DNA of 64,000 nucleotides from an uncultured Pelagibacteraceae bacterium. GTDB lineage: Bacteria > Pseudomonadota > Alphaproteobacteria > Pelagibacterales > Pelagibacteraceae. Shown piece by piece: positions 17,763 to 25,090 of this stretch (its first letter is position 1; each line of letters starts with the position of its first letter). A model generated the notes under the pieces. That model was not told the DNA's origin. It did not search any database and saw only the letters and a program-made list of their open reading frames with translations. Both the position numbers and the translations under genes were made by a program. The DNA lies in the NCBI GenBank assembly GCA_902576765.1, contig CACGWH010000003.1, positions 1 to 64,000 on the forward strand, given 5' to 3'.

Positions 17763-18895
17763 TTAATCATTTTAAAATTTATAATACTTAAAATAAGAAT
17801 TAAATAAAATCCTGAAGTTTGAAATAAAACTCTATCTAAAGTAACTCTTAGAATAAAATCAATATCCTTCATTCCCATATAAATACCTGTAATAACTATA
17901 AGATTTAAGAATAGGCATGTTAAAAAATATTTAACATTCTGATTAATTTTTTTTACAAAAAATATTTGAGCGAAAATTGCTAAAAAAATCATTATCCATA
18001 AAGGATGTTTCATAAAAACAATAATCATGTTTAATAATATTTTAAATAGTTTAGTAAATAAAAGATTTATATCTTTGAAATTTTGTAAAAAATTCATTAT
18101 ATAATCTACATCAGATGACCCACTGAAACTGATTAAATATTTTTGTAAAAAATATTGAATTAAAAGTAGAGAGATTATCAAAAGCGTTAAAAGAATTTTT
18201 TTGTAATGATTGATATTTGCAAAATATATTAATGCACCAGAAAATATGACAAAATAAATTTTACCCTCATTCTTAAACCAACAACTTATATATAAAATTA
18301 GTAGGGCTAAAAAAATTAATTTTATATTTTTGCTACCATTTAAATTATAAATATAGATATATCTTGATGCAATAATTAGGCTAGAAAAAATTAGATATTC
18401 TTGGTAACCACCAAAATAATATGGCTCAAATGTTAATAGAATAAAAAATAAGATTAAAAATATTTTTATAAAATCATTATTAACGTTTAGAAGTTTGAAA
18501 ATAAGAAAAGTTGATAAAACATATAAATAGACGAAAAAAAATCTCCCAAAATACTCAAACTCTAATAATGAATTACTCCAAAAAAAGGCCCACAAATATG
18601 AACCCAGATGTGGATAATCAGCATGCAAAGTGTTATTTAAATTTGTTATTTGTTCATTATTGAGAAAGATTATTGCTTTACTAATCCAAACATGCCCATC
18701 CCACTCAAGTTTTAAGTTTTGGGCAATAAATATAAATATAGATAAAATTACTAAAAAAAAGAAAACAAATTTTATAAAGTCATTTTTTTTAATTCGATCA
18801 TAAAAAAATTTTATGTTTAGTAAAACAAATAGCAATGTAATGGAAAAATAAATCTTAAAAAATAATTTTAAATCAATATCCAAAAAATGAAACAA
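17753..18895 (-). CDS. Polytopic membrane protein, probable GT-C-type glycosyltransferase (C-terminal part of a split gene)
   Basis: 380 residues with about ten hydrophobic helices. Between an early helix and the next is WDGHVWISKAIIFL followed about 15 residues later by HADYPHLGSYLWAFFW. This arrangement, an acidic WDG loop plus a DYP segment, resembles GT39-like membrane glycosyltransferases that use polyprenyl-phosphate sugars. The annotated start is a TTG inside the upstream small gene, preceded by a stop four bases earlier and no Shine-Dalgarno. Removing one T from the six-T run at about 18882-18887 fuses it in frame with the upstream 63-residue frame to give about 436 residues, so a frameshift is likely. 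Confidence 0.6.
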   Translation of the reverse strand: MFHFLDIDLKLFFKIYFSITLLFVLLNIKFFYDRIKKNDFIKFVFFFLVILSIFIFIAQNLKLEWDGHVWISKAIIFLNNEQITNLNNTLHADYPHLGSYLWAFFWSNSLLEFEYFGRFFFVYLYVLSTFLIFKLLNVNNDFIKIFLILFFILLTFEPYYFGGYQEYLIFSSLIIASRYIYIYNLNGSKNIKLIFLALLILYISCWFKNEGKIYFVIFSGALIYFANINHYKKILLTLLIISLLLIQYFLQKYLISFSGSSDVDYIMNFLQNFKDINLLFTKLFKILLNMIIVFMKHPLWIMIFLAIFAQIFFVKKINQNVKYFLTCLFLNLIVITGIYMGMKDIDFILRVTLDRVLFQTSGFYLILILSIINFKMINQK

Positions 18896-19064
18896 TTAAA
18901 CAAAGATAAGAAAATATGATGATATTGATCACATGAGAGTCAATTAACTCTAGTTTTATATTTTTTAATTTAAGAGTGTTGTTAAGGGATCTATCAGTAA
19001 ATGGAAATGAAAATATTATTAAAAAAATGAATATTTGTAATAGTATATTTAAGATTTCAATCAT
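18873..19064 (-). CDS. Small membrane ORF, probably the N-terminal part of the split membrane protein
   Basis: 63 residues with two hydrophobic helices (about 5-21 and 45-62). It overlaps the next frame by 23 bases and ends at a stop directly after a six-T run. With one T fewer the frame would run through SFLDID into the 380-residue membrane protein downstream, giving the multi-helix N-terminus expected before the WDG loop. It may alternatively be a genuine small membrane protein that is translationally coupled. Its ATG overlaps the end of the 142-residue gene by 8 bases. Confidence 0.5.
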   Translation of the reverse strand: MIEILNILLQIFIFLIIFSFPFTDRSLNNTLKLKNIKLELIDSHVINIIIFSYLCLIVSFFGY

Positions 19065-19485
19065 TAGATTTTAAAAGATAGCAATTATTTTTTCTGTATA
19101 AAATTTTATAATTTTTTAAGAATTCATATTGACTATTAAAAATATCATTATTATTTTCGCTTTGATAATTAGTTAAAATTAAATAATTAGATGTATTGTC
19201 TTTACTTTTTTTTATATCAAATAAATTTTCTAAAGTGACATGGCCCTCATCGTTAATTATATTAATTTCCTGGCCACTTAAGTCAAATTTTTTTATTACA
19301 TAGTTGTAAAAACCCCAACTTTCATTTTTACAAAATCCATAATTTTGTTCCATTCGCTTTTCATGATTCCAATTTAAAATAGAATAAAAGTTGTAAGGAG
19401 TATTAAAAAATTTAAATATAATGAGTATAATTATTACAATAATTCCAATATACTTTATTTCTTTCGCTTTCATACGCTTCATCAT
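19057..19485 (-). CDS. Unrecognised single-pass membrane protein
   Basis: 142 residues: a short basic N-terminus, one hydrophobic helix at about residues 12-26, then a soluble domain with two cysteines (in YGFCKNESWGFYNY and KNNCYLLKSND), so an N-in, C-out protein with possibly one disulfide is predicted. I do not recognise the family. It lies between the gamma-butyrobetaine-dioxygenase-like gene (11 bases upstream) and the membrane glycosyltransferase-like gene it overlaps, suggesting it works with the latter. Two consecutive ATG-type starts (residues 1 and 2) exist; the first was kept. Confidence 0.6.
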   Translation of the reverse strand: MMKRMKAKEIKYIGIIVIIILIIFKFFNTPYNFYSILNWNHEKRMEQNYGFCKNESWGFYNYVIKKFDLSGQEINIINDEGHVTLENLFDIKKSKDNTSNYLILTNYQSENNNDIFNSQYEFLKNYKILYRKNNCYLLKSND

Positions 19486-19496
19486 TTCAATAAAAA

Positions 19497-20603
19497 TTAT
19501 AACTCGTAATTAAATTTTTTTTTCAAATGTCTTAATTTTCCTTCAGTGCTATCATAATCAATATAGCAACCTTGCAAAAATCTATTACCCTCATTAGCAT
19601 TATATTCTGTTCTTCCATGAAGGAGTCTATGATTATCCATCATTAATAAATCACCAGGACTCAATTTAAATTGAATTTTAAACTTATCAGAATTATACAA
19701 TTCAGAAATTTTATTTCTTGCTGAGTAATATAATTCCAATTTATCTTTATCCATTAATGGTACAAAATCTAATCTTGGACTAAATCTGACTTGTTTAAAA
19801 TTTTCTTCATCATCAAGCTCAATCATTTCAGCCCAATTTTCTAAATAGACATCTTTATCAATAAATTGATATCTGACTTTAATTTCAGTTAAAATTTTAT
19901 ACAAATCTGGATGATCTTTTTTAAGTTCTTCAGTAACAGTGTAACCATCAACAAGAGTTGAATAACCTCCTTTAACTTCATTTTCAATACAATGTAATAT
20001 TTGAATACACGGAACAGGATTCCTGTACGGGTTATCAGTGTGAGGTGCTAAAGGTAATGATGTATAAGCAAGATCATTTGGGTTTGGAATAGATTTTACA
20101 TTAAAAAATTCACCAAAATTTGTTCTTCTGACACTTCCTATTGAATTAGCAAACTCAATCAAAAAATTATTCTTAGTTGGAACTTTTTTAAAAATCACAA
20201 ATCCGAATTGATAAAAATTAACTAATGCCTCATACATTTTTTTTTGTTCAAATATTTTTTCATCAAATTCATAATTATTATAATTTTTGAGAGAGGAGTC
20301 CCATTTTATTTTTTCTATAAATTTTACATCATTTATATTTGAAAATTCTTTAAAAATGTTTTGGATCGCTAGTTTAGTCTTAGCTCCATCATCGAATAAA
20401 ACTTCTAAAAATTCATCTGATAATTTCAAATCTTTAATTTCAATATTTTTTTTTAGTTCTGTTGGATCAAATAATCTTTGTTGAGTTCCTTTATCTAAAA
20501 AACTTTCTCCATTAACTCTTTCTCTTAGCCAAAATGGGTGAATTTCTTTTTTTGAGCCGTTATTATCAAAAAATACCTTATTATTTTCTAATTTAATTTT
20601 CAT
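19497..20603 (-). CDS. Gamma-butyrobetaine-dioxygenase-like Fe(II)/2-oxoglutarate oxygenase
   Basis: Hydroxylates a small, probably trimethylammonium, substrate using O2 and 2-oxoglutarate. The 368 residues combine an N-terminal DUF971-like domain (IHPFWLRERV near residue 22) with a TauD/TfdA catalytic domain, the architecture of gamma-butyrobetaine and trimethyllysine hydroxylases. Iron ligands are the His and Asp in LAPHTDNPYRNP and the distal His in MDNHRLLHGRT; the Arg in EGNRFLQGCYID should bind 2-oxoglutarate. A role in carnitine synthesis or quaternary-amine breakdown is likely; the exact substrate is not certain. It heads the small minus-strand operon ending in the membrane proteins. 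Confidence 0.82.
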   Translation of the reverse strand: MKIKLENNKVFFDNNGSKKEIHPFWLRERVNGESFLDKGTQQRLFDPTELKKNIEIKDLKLSDEFLEVLFDDGAKTKLAIQNIFKEFSNINDVKFIEKIKWDSSLKNYNNYEFDEKIFEQKKMYEALVNFYQFGFVIFKKVPTKNNFLIEFANSIGSVRRTNFGEFFNVKSIPNPNDLAYTSLPLAPHTDNPYRNPVPCIQILHCIENEVKGGYSTLVDGYTVTEELKKDHPDLYKILTEIKVRYQFIDKDVYLENWAEMIELDDEENFKQVRFSPRLDFVPLMDKDKLELYYSARNKISELYNSDKFKIQFKLSPGDLLMMDNHRLLHGRTEYNANEGNRFLQGCYIDYDSTEGKLRHLKKKFNYEL

Positions 20604-20669
20604 AGATTATTTAAATCATTATTTAAAATTAAGCTTTAATCAATAAGAATAAAATAGTATTAGTCCTTT

Positions 20670-21476
20670 GTGCCAATATTAAAATCTTCAGATTATAAAG
20701 CTTATTCTAAATTCATAGAGAGTTTAGCTAAGAAATTGACTAAATTTTATTACTCTAAATTAAATAAACCATTTAAAGTATCTAATAAACTTAAGGGCAG
20801 AGGATATGATCCAGTTACTAGTGCTGATAAAGCTTTTGAAAAATTTATCCGAAAAGAAATAAAAAAAAAGTTTCCAAATCATCAAGTGATTGGAGAAGAA
20901 TTTGGTTTTAAAAAAACCAAAAGTAAATATTCTTGGATAATTGATCCTATAGATGGAACAAGATCTTTTGTCATAGGAAATCCAACATGGAGTAATCTGA
21001 TTTCTTTAAATTTTGAGGGAAAACCAATTATTGGGCTAGCCAACTATCCAGTTTTAAGAAAATATTATTTTAATGTTTCAGATAAAATAGCCTATGTTGT
21101 TGATCAGGGTAAAAAAAGAAAGATTAAAGTAAATAAAAAAGTTTTATTTAAAAATTTAAAAATGTCAGCAGCCTTTCATGGAATGCTATCACTGAACCAA
21201 CAAAAAAAAATTCCAAAAATATTAAAGATGATGCAGTTTCCATGTGCTGATGCGTTAAGTTATTCTCATCTTGCTGAAGGTAAAGTTGATGTTGTCATAC
21301 AATGTGGAAATAAAATCTGGGATATACATCCTTTAATTCCTATCATTGAAGCAGCAGGAGGTATCGTTAGCACTTGGAAAAATACCAATGCAGTAAAAGG
21401 AGGTAATATAGTTGCCTCTGCTAACACAGGTATTCAAAATAAGATTTTGAAAATTTTAAAACCATTATCTAAGTAG
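20670..21476 (+). CDS. Inositol-monophosphatase-family phosphatase (possible histidinol-phosphatase, HisN-like)
   Basis: Mg-dependent phosphomonoesterase, 268 residues. The metal-binding signature is present in order: VIGEEFGF, WIIDPIDGTRSFVIGNPTW and the C-terminal GNKIWDIHPLIPIIEAAGG. The start is a GTG at 20670. The IDGTRSFVIG variant is common in histidinol-phosphate phosphatases, so HisN is a candidate; an inositol-phosphate substrate is also possible given the inositol genes upstream. It is isolated on the plus strand and its 3' end overlaps the converging SMR gene by 8 bases. Confidence 0.82.
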   Translation: MPILKSSDYKAYSKFIESLAKKLTKFYYSKLNKPFKVSNKLKGRGYDPVTSADKAFEKFIRKEIKKKFPNHQVIGEEFGFKKTKSKYSWIIDPIDGTRSFVIGNPTWSNLISLNFEGKPIIGLANYPVLRKYYFNVSDKIAYVVDQGKKRKIKVNKKVLFKNLKMSAAFHGMLSLNQQKKIPKILKMMQFPCADALSYSHLAEGKVDVVIQCGNKIWDIHPLIPIIEAAGGIVSTWKNTNAVKGGNIVASANTGIQNKILKILKPLSK

Positions 21477-21804
21477 TTTTTCCAAGAGTATTTAAAAGTA
21501 TTACTCCAATAATAATCAAAGCTATTCCAATAATTCCATAAAGATTTGGAATTTGGTTGTATTTAAATACACCAAACAAAGTCACTGCAGTAATAGTCAA
21601 ACCTCCATAGGTTGCATAAGTAAAACCTACTGGAATAATATTCATAGCTTTTGATAAACAAAAAATGCAAGCAACTATTGAAATTGCACAAAAAATAGTT
21701 GGACCAAGATTTGTAAATCCATTAGTTGATTTTAAAAAACCATTAGAAGTTATTCCAAGAATGATAGCTAAAATCAGAAATATATATCCAGATAAATTAG
21801 TCAT
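21469..21804 (-). CDS. SMR-family-like small membrane transporter lacking the conserved glutamate
   Basis: 111 residues, four hydrophobic helices, aligning with EmrE-type small multidrug resistance proteins (NGFTNLGPT after helix 1, IPVGFTYATYGGL in helix 3, GVILLNTLGK at the end). The proton- and drug-binding glutamate of helix 1 (Glu14 in EmrE) is isoleucine here, and I find no Asp or Glu anywhere in the protein. Classical proton-coupled drug export is therefore unlikely. It is paired in tandem with a paralogue (4 bases apart), as in two-component SMR systems. It is the last gene of the small-protein run. Confidence 0.8.
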   Translation of the reverse strand: MTNLSGYIFLILAIILGITSNGFLKSTNGFTNLGPTIFCAISIVACIFCLSKAMNIIPVGFTYATYGGLTITAVTLFGVFKYNQIPNLYGIIGIALIIIGVILLNTLGKTT

Positions 21805-21808
21805 ATAT

Positions 21809-22144
21809 CTAACCTGTTTTACCCAATAGATTTACAATCAACACTCCTGAAATAATCAAAGATAAACCGATAATAGTATAAAGATCTGGCATTTGATTAA
21901 ATTTATATATTCCAACAATCGTTGTAGCAACTATACACAAACCAGCAAACGAAGCATAAGTTATACCAACAGGAATAGTTTTCATGACTATTGATAAAGT
22001 AAACATACATCCAACTATTGTAATTGCCGTTAATAAGCTTGGAGTCAACAATGTAAAACCATTTGCACCTTTGGCAAAACCATTTGCTGCAGTACCTAAA
22101 ATAACCGCAAGTATAAGAATTATGTATGCAATTATATTACTCAC
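21809..22144 (-). CDS. SMR-family-like small membrane transporter, paralogue, also lacking the glutamate
   Basis: 111 residues and the same length and topology as its downstream neighbour, with matching segments NGFTLLTPS, IPVGITYASFAGL and GVLIVNLLGKTG. The helix-1 glutamate position is valine; the only acidic residue is an Asp in the loop PDLY. The pair probably arose by tandem duplication and may form a heterodimer. Loss of the coupling residue in both copies argues for a changed function. It follows the DUF2798-like membrane protein by 16 bases. Confidence 0.8.
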   Translation of the reverse strand: MSNIIAYIILILAVILGTAANGFAKGANGFTLLTPSLLTAITIVGCMFTLSIVMKTIPVGITYASFAGLCIVATTIVGIYKFNQMPDLYTIIGLSLIISGVLIVNLLGKTG

Positions 22145-22160
22145 GAATTAAAGAATATTC

Positions 22161-22382
22161 TTATTTGGTAATTTTATCTACAAATTTTTGAACTATTGGA
22201 GCTACAATTGTTGTTGCTATCATTGCAACTGGTAAGCTAACTGACCAAGCTTTAAGAAATCTTTTATAATATAGTTCATCATAACCAGTGTTTATATAAG
22301 TAATTATAAGTGTCATGAGTAAACTCATGCCAAGACCCATAAAAAAAATAAATAATAAGTTTGAATATTTTTTGGGAAACAT
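22161..22382 (-). CDS. DUF2798-like small membrane protein
   Basis: 73 residues with two hydrophobic helices (about 8-29 and 46-66) joined by a loop ending in FLKAWSVSLPVAM, which matches the look of DUF2798 proteins. Function unknown. Its ATG overlaps the final base of the upstream SnoaL-like stop, so the two are translationally coupled. It precedes the SMR pair. Confidence 0.7.
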   Translation of the reverse strand: MFPKKYSNLLFIFFMGLGMSLLMTLIITYINTGYDELYYKRFLKAWSVSLPVAMIATTIVAPIVQKFVDKITK

Positions 22383-22702
22383 TATTTAGACATAGGAGTA
22401 GCGCCTGTCTCCAAACTAATGATCTTTCCATTGTTGTATTTGTAAACTGCCATTACAGCTTCAACATTTCCGTCATTAAATGTAACTAACGAATGGTGTA
22501 TACCAATTTCATTATTTTCATAAACAACTCTTGATTTATCTTGATTAATATCACCACTCATTGCCCATTTAATCACATCAGCTTTTCCTAAAGAATTTCC
22601 AGATTTATGCATTGTAAATTTGAAATCATCATGCAAAAGTTCATTCATTGTTGCTTCGTCTTTATTTGTTATAGCATCAGTATATTTTTTTAAAATCGAC
22701 AT
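22382..22702 (-). CDS. SnoaL/NTF2-like protein
   Basis: 106 residues with the NTF2-like cone-fold pattern: an N-terminal helix pair (ILKKYTDAITNKDEATMNELLHDDFKF) followed by alternating strands ending in GKIISLETG. Such proteins are small enzymes or binding proteins; no function can be assigned. It has an AAAGAAAGG Shine-Dalgarno and overlaps the DUF2798-like gene by one base. Part of the 21469-25022 run. Confidence 0.7.
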   Translation of the reverse strand: MSILKKYTDAITNKDEATMNELLHDDFKFTMHKSGNSLGKADVIKWAMSGDINQDKSRVVYENNEIGIHHSLVTFNDGNVEAVMAVYKYNNGKIISLETGATPMSK

Positions 22703-22717
22703 ATTTTACCTTTCTTT

Positions 22718-23134
22718 TTAAATGTAAATTTTATCAGCAAGACCGTAACATAATACAGCACTTAAAATAGTCAAAACTAAAGGAGCATAAATTCCCTCAT
22801 CTGATGTTTTGTCTGTGTGTCCAAGTTTATTTATTTTTGTATTATAAAATCCAACAATAAATGCAGATAAATTTTGTAAAAAGATTAGGTTAAAGAATGC
22901 CCATGTCGCCTCTAAACCATTAGGTCTTATGAAACCAACATAAATAGCCATAACCACAGAACCAAAAAATATTGATCCAAAAAATCTAACCATTCCTGCA
23001 CCAGTATCATCAATACCATACTGGTTTAAAAAAGATTTAGTTTGGAAAACACATCTAAATCCATAATAAGCAAAACCTATAAAATGAATTATAAAAAGCG
23101 CTAAATAAAATATTCCATTAAATTTTTCTATCAT
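22718..23134 (-). CDS. Unrecognised four-helix membrane protein
   Basis: 138 residues with four hydrophobic segments (about 8-27, 48-68, 77-97 and 117-133). There are conserved-looking loops (FLNQYGIDDTGAGMVRFFG and TDKTSDEGIYAP) that place charged residues between helices. I cannot name the family with confidence. It sits between a small barrel-like protein gene (11 bases) and the SnoaL-like gene (15 bases) on the minus strand. Confidence 0.6.
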   Translation of the reverse strand: MIEKFNGIFYLALFIIHFIGFAYYGFRCVFQTKSFLNQYGIDDTGAGMVRFFGSIFFGSVVMAIYVGFIRPNGLEATWAFFNLIFLQNLSAFIVGFYNTKINKLGHTDKTSDEGIYAPLVLTILSAVLCYGLADKIYI

Positions 23135-23145
23135 ATTTTAAATTC

Positions 23146-23454
23146 TTAACTAAATATTGGTCTAATCTCATCTACAATAGTACCTTCTATTGCAACTTCT
23201 TTCAATTGCTCTAAAAGTTTTATATATTCAGGATCTGCAGACATTTTAGCATCAGCATCATTATCACCTTCAAACATAGGCCCTATTAAAGTTTCTCTTA
23301 TTGTTCTTGGGTCTCCACCCATTTGAAAAGAAAAGTAGACATCATGGTTAGGATAATGTTTTTTTCTAACTGCCGCTAAACCTTTTCCAATTTCCATTGC
23401 TTTGCCTAGGCCATCATCTTTTACCCTCATTGTTCTAGTATAAATTACCTTCAT
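23146..23454 (-). CDS. Small alpha/beta-barrel-like protein, function unknown
   Basis: 102 residues, soluble, with the alternating strand-helix-strand pattern of dimeric ferredoxin-like barrels: VIYTRTMRVKD, a helix GLGKAMEIGKGLAAVRKKHYP, then DVYFSFQMGGDPRTIRETL. No catalytic motif recognised. A clear GAGGAG lies 5 bases before the ATG. It is one of four similar small barrel-type proteins in this run. Confidence 0.6.
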   Translation of the reverse strand: MKVIYTRTMRVKDDGLGKAMEIGKGLAAVRKKHYPNHDVYFSFQMGGDPRTIRETLIGPMFEGDNDADAKMSADPEYIKLLEQLKEVAIEGTIVDEIRPIFS

Positions 23455-23488
23455 TGTTTCTCCTCACTTGGTAAAAATTAAGGCATTT

Positions 23489-23779
23489 TTATTTAGCATT
23501 AAAATCTATAACATCATCAGTACACTCAACAAATTTATGAGGTTCGTAGAAATCGTTCATAGACTCTAATTGTTTATTAATTGCATCTGGATCAGTACCT
23601 TTCCACCAACAATACATTGTTAGATTGTCTCCAGGTGTATTCCAGCTCATTTGACACTTTGCATTATCACTTGTCATTGCTTTAGTCATATCTTCCATAG
23701 ACATTGAACCAGTAACTTCTATCATTTTAGCTTTTGCTTCTTTTGATTTAAAAGTGTGTGTTACTATATAGTTTTTCAT
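23489..23779 (-). CDS. Small alpha/beta-barrel-like protein, function unknown
   Basis: 96 residues, soluble, beginning with a strand (NYIVTHTFKS), then a helix rich in Met and Ser, and the strand pair CQMSWNTPGDNLTMYCWWKG. Three cysteines are present. The size and pattern fit a dimeric alpha/beta barrel fold, but I recognise no named family. Strong AAAGGAG before the ATG. Encoded between the exported 68-residue protein and the 102-residue barrel-like protein. Confidence 0.6.
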   Translation of the reverse strand: MKNYIVTHTFKSKEAKAKMIEVTGSMSMEDMTKAMTSDNAKCQMSWNTPGDNLTMYCWWKGTDPDAINKQLESMNDFYEPHKFVECTDDVIDFNAK

Positions 23780-23795
23780 TTTTCTCCTTTTCTAT

Positions 23796-24002
23796 TTAAC
23801 TTTTAAAAAGAGCAAGAGCTTCATTTAAAAGTTTTTCGGACTTAGTATGATCACCATTATTATGGGCATCCATACCTTGATCTTTAAGTTCTTGAGCTTT
23901 TTTAATCTTATCTTCAATATTTTTAGCTAACATTGGACATGAACCTGCGTATGCTGAGCTAACAAATAAGATCAAACAAAGTGTTAATATTATTTTTTTC
24001 AT
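23796..24002 (-). CDS. Small exported protein, function unknown
   Basis: 68 residues starting at the ATG at 24002, which has a good AAAGGAG 6 bases ahead; a longer reading from 24050 would overlap the upstream gene and bury the signal. Residues 1-19 form a Sec signal peptide ending SSAYAG; the mature part contains one Cys and a helical, charged stretch (AKNIEDKIKKAQELKDQGMDAHNNG) resembling a half TPR-like repeat. Periplasmic location is predicted. Function unknown. Confidence 0.6.
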   Translation of the reverse strand: MKKIILTLCLILFVSSAYAGSCPMLAKNIEDKIKKAQELKDQGMDAHNNGDHTKSEKLLNEALALFKS

Positions 24003-24012
24003 TTTTTCTCCT

Positions 24013-24303
24013 TTATAAATCAACTTTAGATAATTCAAATAACTGAGCACTTTCTACACATTCTGCGTAAATAGCCTTTGCAGTAGGATTATTTCCAGTT
24101 ACAAATTCCTTCATTCCAGCTTCATTATGAACATTTACTTTGAATAACATTCCACTTTTATCTGGAATCATAGCGCCGACAGTTTTTTCCGGATAGGCAA
24201 CACTTTTTCTGACACCCATCCCTTCATCTGATTGCATCCAACCCATGAAAGTTTCTAATTTACCCTCTTTAAGTTTAAGATGTACTAACATTTCTTTTTC
24301 CAT
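24013..24303 (-). CDS. Small alpha/beta-barrel-like (ABM-type) protein
   Basis: 96 residues with an opening strand MLVHLKLKEGK, a helix and later strands (GMLFKVNVHNEAGM), the pattern of antibiotic-biosynthesis-monooxygenase-like dimeric barrels. Ends with a helix rich in Glu and Ser. No cofactor motif expected in this fold. AAGGGGA precedes the ATG. Its stop lies 10 bases before the exported small protein. Confidence 0.6.
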   Translation of the reverse strand: MEKEMLVHLKLKEGKLETFMGWMQSDEGMGVRKSVAYPEKTVGAMIPDKSGMLFKVNVHNEAGMKEFVTGNNPTAKAIYAECVESAQLFELSKVDL

Positions 24304-24320
24304 TTTTTTCCCCTTCTTTA

Positions 24321-24626
24321 TTAATATGTGTTTGACTCTTCACAAATAACAATTGTACTTTTTGGATCTGTTGCCGCTCTTCTGTGAACAACAATTTTTT
24401 GATGTTCTTCAGAATTATACCAGCCTAAAGCCTTTTCTTTATTTGGGAACTCCATCACAACTGTAAGAGTTGGCTCATCTCCCTCTAACACCAATTTATT
24501 TGGAGTTCTTACAAGAAACTTTCCATCAAAAGGTTTTAGTGTGTCTGCAACTTTACTAGCATATTCTTTTCCAAACATATCTGCATTCGTGACCTTAGGA
24601 ACTGCTACTAGGTAAGCTTTTGTCAT
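24321..24626 (-). CDS. DUF1330-family protein
   Basis: 101 residues with the DUF1330 hallmarks: AYLVAVPKVTN at the N-terminus, the internal GKFLVRTPNKLVLEGD strand pair, and FPNKEKALGWYNSEEHQKIV, where the WYNSEE(Y/H) segment is typical. The fold is a ferredoxin-like dimeric barrel; physiological role unknown. AAGGAG precedes the ATG. Second gene of the run behind the regulated promoter at 25047-25075. Confidence 0.8.
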   Translation of the reverse strand: MTKAYLVAVPKVTNADMFGKEYASKVADTLKPFDGKFLVRTPNKLVLEGDEPTLTVVMEFPNKEKALGWYNSEEHQKIVVHRRAATDPKSTIVICEESNTY

Positions 24627-24647
24627 TTTATCTCCTTACTTAATTAT

Positions 24648-25022
24648 CTAATATAAAGTTTGAACTACTTTTTTAACTCTTTCAGCACCATTCGGAACTA
24701 AAGCTTCAACAAATGTATGACATTTTTCAGTTTTAGCTTTGTCGTATTTGGAGCCATAATGCTTATCAACTGCTTTATTTACTCCTTCATCCCATTCTTT
24801 TTCTGGAATACCAATTTCAAGAGCATATGTTTTTAAAACTTTTACTGTTGAAATAGATTTTTCTTTCATTCCATATTCAAATTTTTCACCAGATGGTAAA
24901 AAGTAATTTGCCATATAAATTCCAATACAATCCCAGGCTTTAGATTTATCATCCTTACTCATACCTGCATGAGCAGACGTAAAAATTAATAAAGATAGTA
25001 TTACAGCTATATATTTATTCAT
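24648..25022 (-). CDS. Exported protein of unknown function, first gene of the small-protein run
   Basis: 124 residues with a Sec signal peptide at residues 1-19 (cleavage after SAHA). The mature domain is mostly helical, with two cysteines (WDCIGIYMANYF and EKCHTFVEAL) that could pair. I do not recognise the family. It has a GAGGTGAC Shine-Dalgarno and lies directly downstream of a TATAAT box and a perfect dyad, so it is probably the promoter-proximal gene of all eleven minus-strand genes down to 21469. Confidence 0.65.
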   Translation of the reverse strand: MNKYIAVILSLLIFTSAHAGMSKDDKSKAWDCIGIYMANYFLPSGEKFEYGMKEKSISTVKVLKTYALEIGIPEKEWDEGVNKAVDKHYGSKYDKAKTEKCHTFVEALVPNGAERVKKVVQTLY

Positions 25023-25046
25023 GTCACCTCGATGTTAATTAATATT

Positions 25047-25075
25047 ATTATAAAAATGTAACTGTTTTGTTACAT
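25047..25075 (-). promoter_or_regulatory. Promoter with dyad operator for the small-protein run
   Basis: Minus-strand TATAAT (25052-25047) is preceded three bases upstream by a perfect inverted repeat ATGTAAC-N6-GTTACAT (25056-25075), which covers the spacer and -35 area. The ATG of the first gene is about 25 bases downstream of the -10 box. A dimeric regulator bound there would directly control RNA polymerase. No regulator gene is adjacent. Confidence 0.6.
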
Positions 25076-25090
25076 GGCTGGTATGCGATA

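Noticed and set aside
23796-24050. Longer start at 24050 for the small exported protein
   Set aside because: It would put 16 residues before a clear signal peptide and overlap the upstream gene; the ATG at 24002 has a good ribosome site.
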